DNA of 64,000 bases from NCBI RefSeq assembly GCF_009831575.1, contig NZ_WUUT01000001.1:333345-397344 (forward strand). Reading direction: 5' to 3'. The notes under the pieces were generated by a model, which ran no database searches, had not been told where the DNA came from, and worked only from the letters and a program-made list of their open reading frames with translations. The position numbers were made by a program, and so were the translations under genes. Shown here piece by piece: positions 57,790-64,000 of the stretch (positions are counted from its first letter, which is position 1; every line of letters starts with the position of its first letter). Origin of the DNA: Halovenus carboxidivorans (GTDB lineage: Archaea; Halobacteriota; Halobacteria; Halobacteriales; Haloarculaceae).

Positions 57790-59943
57790 TTGTCATCAAC
57801 ACCCACATTCGATCCTGAGCTGTTGGCGCTGGACACAGGGGGGACAATGACGGACACGTTCGTCGTCGACGAGAACGGTGAGTACACCGTCGGAAAGGCA
57901 CAGACGACCCCGGAGTACGAGGCGGAAGGCGTCGTGAACTCCTTCCAGAACGCGCTGGGGTACTGGGATACGACCTTAGAGGAGTCGACCGACACCATCC
58001 GGGGGACGGTCTACTCCGGCACCGCGATGCTGAACCGCTTGCTCGAACGCGAGGGCGAGGGGGATATCGGCCTCATCACCAACAGAGGCTTCGAGGACAC
58101 CCACAGATTCGGTCGCGGTATCGAGTCGTGGGTCGACCTGCCTTACTCCGGGCGGCTTCACGCCCGCGAGCACGAACACCCCGAGCCGATCGTTCCGCGG
58201 GAGAACATCCGCGGCGTCCGCTCGCGGATCGACCATCTCGGCCAGGAGATGATTCCGCTGTACGAGGGGGAGGTCGAGGAGGCCGTCCACGACCTGCTGG
58301 ACCGGGACGTGCGGGTGATCTGCGTCTCGCTCGTCTACTCCTACCAGAATCCCGAACACGAGCAGCGCGTCCGGGAGATTGCGGAGGAGATCATCGACGA
58401 GCGCGGTGCGGACGTGCCGATCTGGCTGTCCAGCGAGCAGAATCCCGTCCGGGGGGAGCTACCGCGGGTGAACAGCCTCATCCTGGAGGCGTACGCGGTC
58501 GAACCGTCCCGCGAGCAACTGTACGGCATCCGCGACGAACTCGAAGCGGAGGGCGCCGACGCGCCGTTTCGGGTGCTCTCCTCCTCGGGCGGGACCGTCT
58601 CGCCGGACCACGACTGGCTGGTCGAGACGATGATCTCCGGACCGATCGGCGGCATCTTCGGCGGGGAGTTTCTCGCCGACAAACTGGGCATCGACAACCT
58701 CGTCTGCTCGGACGTCGGAGGGACCTCCTTCGATGTCGGGCTGATAACCGAGGGACACTACCCGACCCGCTGGGACCAGAGCCTCGCGCAGTTCATGGTC
58801 AACATCCCGATGACCGCGATGGACACCATCGGCTCCGGGACGGGCAGTTTCGTCCGGGTCGACCGCGCCTCCAATCGGCTGGAGGTCGGCCCCGACTCGG
58901 CGGGGTATCTGGTCGGCGTCGCCAACGAGGAGTCGGGGCTGGACACGCCGACGGTCACCGACTGTACGGCGATGCTCGGCTATCTCAACCCCGAGTACTT
59001 CCTCGGCGGGAAGATCGACCTCGACGTCGACCGCGCCCGGGAGTACATCGAGGATCAGGTCGCCGACCCGCTCGATCAGGACCCACACGAGACCGCTCGG
59101 GGCGTGCTCGACATCGTCGAGCGCAACATGACCAACGAACTGAACGCGATGATCCTCGGGCTGGGCTACTCGCCGGAGAACTACCACCTGACCTCCTACG
59201 GGGGCGGTGGACCGCTGCACGCCGCCGGCTACACGCAGTCGCTGGATTTCAAGGACGTGCTCATCCCCGACTGGGCGGCGGCGTTCTCGGCGTTTGGCTG
59301 TGCGACCGCCGACTACGCCTACCGGTACGACCGCTCGCTGGATCTGGTGCTCCAGCCGGATCTGAGCAACGCCGAACAGGTCGCGGCGGCGCTGACCGAC
59401 GCGCTGACCGACCTGCGCGAGCAGGCGGTCGCGGCCTTCGAGCGCGACGGCATCGACGCCGAGGAGATGGACTTCGTCCCCGCCCTGCGGATGCAGTACA
59501 CCGGGATGCTCGACGACCTCGAAGTGACTCTGCCCGGTGACATCTGGAACGGCGAGTTGGCGGCAGACGACCTCCCGGACGTCATCGACGTCTACGAGCG
59601 GGAGTTCGCTCGCGTCTTCCAGCGGGCGGCCCAGAGCCCCGAGCAGGGCTACACGATCACGATGGGCGTCGGCACCGGTATCGCGCCCTCGCCGAGTCCG
59701 GCGCTGCCGGAGGAAGAGCCCGGGGACGAGACGCCGCCGGAGGCCGCCGGCCGCGGCCACCGGGACATCTACTGGGACGGCGCGTGGCACGAGGCCGCGC
59801 TGTGGGAGATGAACGATCTGGAGGCCGGCAACGTCGTCGAGGGTCCCGCGGTCGTCGAGGCACCCGCGACGACGATGCTCGTCCCGCCGGGCTTCGAGGC
59901 ACCGCTCGACGAACACCGCATTTTCCACCTGGGTGAAACATGA
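57790..59943 (+). CDS. acxA: Acetone carboxylase beta subunit (HyuA-type)
   Basis: 717 residues from TTG 57790, with GAGGTGG as ribosome-binding site; the length matches that of known AcxA proteins. Hydantoinase A/oxoprolinase fold: N-terminal LALDTGGTMTDTFVVDENG (ATP-binding), SGTAMLNRLLEREGEGDIG, NRGFEDTHRFGRG, ISGPIGGIFGG, SDVGGTSFDVGL, GTGSFVRVDR, PDSAGYLVGV, YGGGGPLHAAGYTQSLDF, WAAAFSAFGCATADYAYRYD. The set GYLNPEYFLGG and HRIFHL at the C-terminus fits acetone carboxylase better than generic HyuA. Carboxylates acetone to acetoacetate with ATP to AMP; subunits alpha and gamma follow. Confidence 0.95.
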   Translation: MSSTPTFDPELLALDTGGTMTDTFVVDENGEYTVGKAQTTPEYEAEGVVNSFQNALGYWDTTLEESTDTIRGTVYSGTAMLNRLLEREGEGDIGLITNRGFEDTHRFGRGIESWVDLPYSGRLHAREHEHPEPIVPRENIRGVRSRIDHLGQEMIPLYEGEVEEAVHDLLDRDVRVICVSLVYSYQNPEHEQRVREIAEEIIDERGADVPIWLSSEQNPVRGELPRVNSLILEAYAVEPSREQLYGIRDELEAEGADAPFRVLSSSGGTVSPDHDWLVETMISGPIGGIFGGEFLADKLGIDNLVCSDVGGTSFDVGLITEGHYPTRWDQSLAQFMVNIPMTAMDTIGSGTGSFVRVDRASNRLEVGPDSAGYLVGVANEESGLDTPTVTDCTAMLGYLNPEYFLGGKIDLDVDRAREYIEDQVADPLDQDPHETARGVLDIVERNMTNELNAMILGLGYSPENYHLTSYGGGGPLHAAGYTQSLDFKDVLIPDWAAAFSAFGCATADYAYRYDRSLDLVLQPDLSNAEQVAAALTDALTDLREQAVAAFERDGIDAEEMDFVPALRMQYTGMLDDLEVTLPGDIWNGELAADDLPDVIDVYEREFARVFQRAAQSPEQGYTITMGVGTGIAPSPSPALPEEEPGDETPPEAAGRGHRDIYWDGAWHEAALWEMNDLEAGNVVEGPAVVEAPATTMLVPPGFEAPLDEHRIFHLGET

Positions 59944-62186
59944 GCAAACCTGCAGACACGTCCGATCGCACCGAACGCAACTTCGAGCAGGTCGACCCGC
60001 CGATCGGCTGGGACGGCCAGACGCTGTACGAGATGCTCGAACAGAGCGAACGACAGACCGAGGAGACCGGCCGGTACTGCGGGCTGGACGAACTGGAGAT
60101 GAAAGCGGAGGAGCCGTTCGAGTACGAACAGCTGTTCTCACAGCTCCGGGGGGCGCTGGTCAGCGCCCGCGAGACCGCACTGCACGTCTCGGCCTCACCG
60201 ATCGTCCGCGAAATCGGTGAGCTGTGTTTCCAGGTCTACACGCCCGAAGGGGACTGCGTGGCGCTGTCGACGGGGATCATCGTCCACGTCCACACCGGCA
60301 GCCTCGCGATCAAGTACATGATCGAGGAGGACTACGAACACGACCGCGGCATCCAGCCGGGCGATATCTTCTGTAACAACGACAACGACCTCGGCAACGT
60401 CCATACGACGGACGTTCACACTATCGTCCCCATCTTCGAGGACGGCGAACTGATCGCGTGGGTCGACGGCGTCACCCACCAGGTCGACATCGGCGGGATG
60501 ACCCGCGGCCACGACCAGCTGGCGAGCACGACCCGCTTCGAGGACGGCCTGTACGCCACCTGCGAGAAGATCGGAGAGAACGACAAGATCTACCAGGACT
60601 GGCGTGACCGCTGCCAGCGGTCGGTCCGCACGCCGATGTACTGGGACCTCGACGAGAAGTGCCGGCTCGCGGGCTGTCACATGATCCGCGAGGCCATCAA
60701 GGAGATGGTCGACGACGTCGGGGCGGACCGGTTCAAACAGTTCATGCGCGAGGCCGTCGAGGAGGGCCGCCAGACGCTGCACTCCCGCGTCGAGGAACGG
60801 CTGTTCCCCGGCACCTACCGCGATAGTTCGTTCATGCCGGTCCCCTTCGAGGACGAAGCCTGGAAGCCGCAGGCGAAACAGGACATGCTGAACCACCTCC
60901 CCGTCGAGGTCGAAATCGACGCCGACGGCGGCATCGAGTTCGACATGGAGGGCGCGAGCCCACCCGGACCGCACGCCTACAACTGCGCCGAAGGCGCGAT
61001 GGAGGGCGGCCTGTGGGTGTCGCTCACGCAGTGTTTGCTCCACGACGGGAAGGTAAACGACGGCTCCTACCTCGCGGTCGATACCAACTACCCCGAGGGG
61101 AGCATCGTCAACCCGCAGGACCCGAGCCTCTCCTATCACACCTCCTGGGGGTCGCTGATGCCGACGTACAACGCCTTCTGGAAGAACGTCTCCCGCGGTT
61201 TCTTCGCGCGGGGCTTCCGGGAGGAGGTCGTCACGGGCTACTCCGAGACCGGCGACCCGCTGCAGGGCGGCGGGAAGTACGAGGTCACCGACGAGTACTT
61301 CCCCGTCTCGCCGTTCGAGCACTCCTGTCAGGGGCTGGGCGCGAGCGCCGTCCGGGACGGGCTGGATCACGGCTACGCGATGTGGAATCCCGAAAGCGAC
61401 ATGGGCGACGTCGAGGAGTGGGAACTCATCGAGTGGGGGTTGCCCTTCCTCGCTCGCCAGATGAAACCGGACACCGCCGGCCACGGCAAGTACCGCGGTG
61501 GCTCCGGCTGGGAAGGGATCCGGATGGTCAACAACAGCGCCGACGTTTCGCTGTACAAACACGTCGTGCCGGGCGTCGGCTTCACCACCTCCGGGATGTC
61601 CGGCGGCTACCCCAACGCGACGAACTACTCGCTGCGGGCCCACGATACCGACATCCAAGAGCGCTTCGAGAACCGCGACCCGTACCCGGTCGGGGACTCC
61701 CCGAGCGGCGAGTTCGACGAGCACATCGACGGCGACATCCGCCGCAGCGAGAAGGGGCTGTACTTCCCGGAGGAGTACGAGAACTACGACCTGGTCCACT
61801 ACCAGATGGGCGGCGGCCCCGGCTACGGGGACCCGCTGGACCGACCCGTCGAGAAGATCAAAGAAGACGTCGAGGAGGGTATCTACACCCCCGAGACGGT
61901 CGAGAGCGTCTACGGCGTCGTCGGCGAGTTCGACGAGGACGACCGCGAGTTCACGGTCGACGAGGACGCCACCGAGCGCGCCCGCGACCGACTCATGGAG
62001 GAGCGCCGCGAGGAGGCCGTCGACTACGAGGAGTTCTACGAGTCCGAGCGCGAGCGCGTCAGCGAGGGCGACGTGAGCGAACCCGCTCAGTGGATGTACG
62101 AGGGCGTGTTCGACATCTCCGAGGAGTGGGCCGAATCGTTCCGCGACTTCTGGGAACTGCCTGCCGAGTTCACCTTCGAGGAATAA
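59940..62186 (+). CDS. acxB: Acetone carboxylase alpha subunit (HyuB-type)
   Basis: 748 residues, ATG 59940 overlapping the acxA stop by 4 (ATGA), as expected for stoichiometric subunits. Sequence signatures: LYEMLEQSERQTEETGRYCGL, RGALVSARETALHVSASPIV, PEGDCVALSTGIIVHVHTGS, GDIFCNNDNDLGNVHTTDVHT (metal-binding Asp/His region), GVTHQVDIGGMT, CHMIREAI, GKYRGGSGWEG, GGYPNATNYS. The fold is the hydantoinase B metal-binding subunit (Mn/Fe in the bacterial enzyme). Slightly shorter than bacterial AcxB (about 770). Confidence 0.96.
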   Translation: MSKPADTSDRTERNFEQVDPPIGWDGQTLYEMLEQSERQTEETGRYCGLDELEMKAEEPFEYEQLFSQLRGALVSARETALHVSASPIVREIGELCFQVYTPEGDCVALSTGIIVHVHTGSLAIKYMIEEDYEHDRGIQPGDIFCNNDNDLGNVHTTDVHTIVPIFEDGELIAWVDGVTHQVDIGGMTRGHDQLASTTRFEDGLYATCEKIGENDKIYQDWRDRCQRSVRTPMYWDLDEKCRLAGCHMIREAIKEMVDDVGADRFKQFMREAVEEGRQTLHSRVEERLFPGTYRDSSFMPVPFEDEAWKPQAKQDMLNHLPVEVEIDADGGIEFDMEGASPPGPHAYNCAEGAMEGGLWVSLTQCLLHDGKVNDGSYLAVDTNYPEGSIVNPQDPSLSYHTSWGSLMPTYNAFWKNVSRGFFARGFREEVVTGYSETGDPLQGGGKYEVTDEYFPVSPFEHSCQGLGASAVRDGLDHGYAMWNPESDMGDVEEWELIEWGLPFLARQMKPDTAGHGKYRGGSGWEGIRMVNNSADVSLYKHVVPGVGFTTSGMSGGYPNATNYSLRAHDTDIQERFENRDPYPVGDSPSGEFDEHIDGDIRRSEKGLYFPEEYENYDLVHYQMGGGPGYGDPLDRPVEKIKEDVEEGIYTPETVESVYGVVGEFDEDDREFTVDEDATERARDRLMEERREEAVDYEEFYESERERVSEGDVSEPAQWMYEGVFDISEEWAESFRDFWELPAEFTFEE

Positions 62187-62188
62187 CT

Positions 62189-62689
62189 ATGTCGACAGAC
62201 ACCACACAGATCGAGAAACTCATCGACGGCGAACTGTCCTGGGAGGAGCTACGCAACGACGTTCTCCCGGACCCGAAGGATCCGGACCGCTTCGAGACGA
62301 CCAGACAGATCCTCCAGGAAAAAGTCGAGTTCGACGAGCCGATTCTCGTCCCGTTGAACGACCACCTCTTCGCGGTCGGCACAGAGGACGGCCGCGTCGT
62401 CAAAGGCGAGTGCGGCCACGAGTTCGGCCCGCTGGCGGACAACTGGAAGGAGTACTGCAAGGTCCGGGTCCGCGAGGACGAATCGGAGATGCGCGAGCTG
62501 TATCCGGAGAACATGACGCCCGAGCCGGACTGGCAGTTCCAGCTCCGGGAGTTCTTCTGCCCGGAGTGTTTCACGCTGATCGATGTCGACGCCGTTCCGG
62601 CGGGCTATCCAGTGCTGAAACCGTTCGACCCGGACATCGACGCCTTCTACGAGGAGTGGGAGGACAGGACGCCGCCGGACAGGGAGTAA
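62189..62689 (+). CDS. acxC: Acetone carboxylase gamma subunit
   Basis: 166 residues, close to the 168 of the bacterial gamma subunit. C-terminal region with LREFFCPECFTLIDVDAVPAGYP and FDPDIDAFYEEWED fits the family. Cys pair CPEC and ECGHEFG (N-terminal His-Glu) may bind metal. ATG 62189 is two bases after the acxB stop. Presence of all three subunits in the order beta-alpha-gamma equals the bacterial acxABC operon. Small structural subunit, function not well known. Confidence 0.95.
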   Translation: MSTDTTQIEKLIDGELSWEELRNDVLPDPKDPDRFETTRQILQEKVEFDEPILVPLNDHLFAVGTEDGRVVKGECGHEFGPLADNWKEYCKVRVREDESEMRELYPENMTPEPDWQFQLREFFCPECFTLIDVDAVPAGYPVLKPFDPDIDAFYEEWEDRTPPDRE

Positions 62690-62696
62690 CGCGACG

Positions 62697-64000
62697 ATGG
62701 CTTCGCACACACTCACGGCCGCAGACACGGCCGCGGACGCAGTGACGTTGCGAGCGCTCTTCGAGGCCGCCCTCGACAAGTACGCCGAACGTGACGCGAT
62801 CACGGTCGACGGCGAGACGGCCACCTACGCCGAACTCGACCGCCGCGCCAACGCCGTCGCCCACGGCCTCGTCGAGCGCGGTGTCGAGCGGGAGGACCGG
62901 GTCGCGTTGCTCATGTCCAACCGCCTGGAGTTCGTCATCGCCGACCTGGCGCTGTGCAAGGCCGGGGCGACCCGACTCCCGCTGAACGACATGCTCACCG
63001 CCGAGGAGTTCCGGTATATGCTCGACGACGCCGGGGCCGGAACGGTCGTCGCCGGCCCGCAGTTCGTCGAGACGGTCGCCGACCTCGCCGGAGAGCTTCC
63101 GGAACTGGAGACGGTAATCGGCGTCAGCGACGGCCCATCGCTCCCGGAGGGCGTCGAGGCCTTCGATGCGCTGGACGGCTCGGCGGTCGATCCGCCCCAG
63201 CGTCCGGTCGACGGCGACCACATTCAGGGCCACTACTACACCGGCGGCACGACTGGCAAGCCCAAAGGCGTCTTGCAGACCCACGAGTCGATGGCGCTGA
63301 ACCAGTACGCCCACATCGCGGAACTCGGCGTCTCGGGCGACGAGACGCTGCTGTTGCTGACGCCGCTGCCGCACTCGGCGGGGTTGTTCCTCTGGGCAGG
63401 ACTGCTGACCGGTGCCCACGCGATCATCGAGGAGGAGTTCGAGCCGGGAACCGCGTTGCACGCCATCGAGGACCACGGTGTGACGTGGACGTTCATGGTG
63501 CCGACGATGATCTATCGGCTGCTCGATCACGACGCGCTCGACTCGACGGACACCTCGTCGCTGTCGACGCTGGTCTACGGTGCCGCCCCGATGACGCCGG
63601 CCCGACTGCGCGAGGGGATCGACGCTTTCGGTCCGGTCTTTCTGCAGTTTTACGGCCAGACCGAGGTGCCAAATCTCATCACCACCTTCGGGAAGCAAGA
63701 ACACGCCCGGGCCGTCGAATCGGGGCCGGAGGAGCGGCTGAGTTCCGCCGGCACGGTCTGTCTCACCTCCGAGGTGAAAATCGTCGATATCCAGACCGGC
63801 GAGGAACTCCCGCCCGGCGAGGAGGGGGAGATCCTCGCGACGGCACCGTACGCGATGGAGGAGTACTTCCAGCGGCCGGAGAAGACCGCCGAGACGATCA
63901 CCGACGGCTGGGTCCACACCGGCGACGTCGGCAAGCGCGACGAGGACGGCTACGTCTACCTGCTCGACCGCGAGAGCGACGTGATTATCACCGGCGGAAT
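62697..64000 (+). CDS. AMP-forming acyl-CoA ligase (cut by the window end)
   Basis: About 434 codons visible from ATG 62697, 7 bases after acxC; the 3' end is outside the window. Motifs: HYYTGGTTGKPKGVLQTHESMALN (A3), TFMVPTMIYRL, YGAAPMTPARLREG, FLQFYGQTEVPNL, ILATAPYAMEEYF, TDGWVHTGDVGKRDEDGYVYLLDR (A7). Paralogous to the ligase at 55396 (same VPTMI and QFYGxTEVPNLIT motifs). By location it probably activates acetoacetate made by acetone carboxylase; medium-chain or other acids are alternatives. Confidence 0.93.
   Translation, partial: MASHTLTAADTAADAVTLRALFEAALDKYAERDAITVDGETATYAELDRRANAVAHGLVERGVEREDRVALLMSNRLEFVIADLALCKAGATRLPLNDMLTAEEFRYMLDDAGAGTVVAGPQFVETVADLAGELPELETVIGVSDGPSLPEGVEAFDALDGSAVDPPQRPVDGDHIQGHYYTGGTTGKPKGVLQTHESMALNQYAHIAELGVSGDETLLLLTPLPHSAGLFLWAGLLTGAHAIIEEEFEPGTALHAIEDHGVTWTFMVPTMIYRLLDHDALDSTDTSSLSTLVYGAAPMTPARLREGIDAFGPVFLQFYGQTEVPNLITTFGKQEHARAVESGPEERLSSAGTVCLTSEVKIVDIQTGEELPPGEEGEILATAPYAMEEYFQRPEKTAETITDGWVHTGDVGKRDEDGYVYLLDRESDVIITGG

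Noticed and set aside
58459-60141. 560-codon frame antisense to acxA/acxB
   Set aside because: Shadow frame that crosses the acxA-acxB junction; no conserved features.
60195-61799. 534-codon frame antisense to acxB
   Set aside because: Valine- and Arg/Asp-rich shadow without motifs.

Overview
The window is chromosomal DNA of a halophilic archaeon (class Halobacteria); I cannot name the genus. Support: high GC with strong third-position GC bias, very acidic proteins, many leaderless starts 22-30 bases after a TATA element, Bat-type HTH_10 regulators and HalOD1 proteins, soluble Htr-type transducers, and archaeal genes (mcm, rio1, tsr3, class H malate synthase, archaeal SerRS). It holds about 65 protein genes and one tRNA. 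Gene density is high and most of the window looks like core genome. The accessory-looking parts are the low-GC pilin patch beside tRNA-Ile, a poly-gamma-glutamate-type pair and the acetone carboxylase cluster.

Layout. 1-1.2 kb: 3' end of PEP carboxylase. 1.2-5.1 kb: a minus-strand block of haloarchaea-specific genes (MinD-like ATPase, two coiled-coil or acidic proteins, a small protein, a DUF7504 RecA-like protein, a Cmi4-like protein), three of them joined by ATGA overlaps. 5.1-9.8 kb: HTH_10 regulator, HalOD1 protein, dUTPase/dCTP deaminase-family enzyme, aconitase, SDR. 9.9-14.9 kb: sugar nucleotidyltransferase, Tsr3, small membrane proteins, a peroxiredoxin/NTF2 operon preceded by a candidate small RNA, and a zinc-ribbon protein. 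15-23.3 kb: signalling (PAS/GAF histidine kinase, HTH_10 regulator, HalOD1, a 1258-residue Bat protein) with folD among them. 23.3-30.3 kb: a 0.5 kb C-rich convergent gap, glyA, a lipoprotein, serS, a frameshifted APC transporter and a UspA protein whose 3' end is repeated in tandem. 30.4-36.9 kb: two soluble transducers, rio1, fxsA-like, tRNA-Ile(GAT), a type IV pilin. 37.2-39.6 kb: PgsC/CapC-like (internally duplicated) and PgsB/CapB-like genes. 39.7-46 kb: SDR, TRAM protein, mcm, a solo Cas4-like nuclease, Sua5/YrdC, a cysteine-free redoxin and a glutaredoxin. 45.6-54.9 kb: CNNM/CorC protein, PiT phosphate permease, TIGR00341 protein, malate synthase, monothiol glutaredoxin, glycosyltransferase, uracil-DNA glycosylase, MsrA, amphi-Trp protein. 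55.4-64 kb: AMP-forming ligase, HTH_10 regulator, acetone carboxylase beta-alpha-gamma, and a second AMP-forming ligase cut by the window end.

How the genes fit. The right end reads as a complete acetone-utilisation module: carboxylation of acetone to acetoacetate, ligases that could activate acetoacetate to its CoA ester, and a Bat-type regulator where bacteria have the sigma54 activator AcxR. Malate synthase, aconitase and PEP carboxylase in the same window would handle the resulting acetyl-CoA and C4 acids. The best leads for new biology are: (i) this archaeal acx locus with an inverted repeat framing its TATA element; (ii) a duplicated PgsC fused in one chain beside PgsB without PgsA; (iii) a sharply bounded low-GC, rare-codon patch in the most conserved part of mcm; (iv) a candidate structured RNA with mutually exclusive hairpins upstream of the peroxiredoxin operon; (v) the uncharacterised MinD/DUF7504/Cmi4 block.
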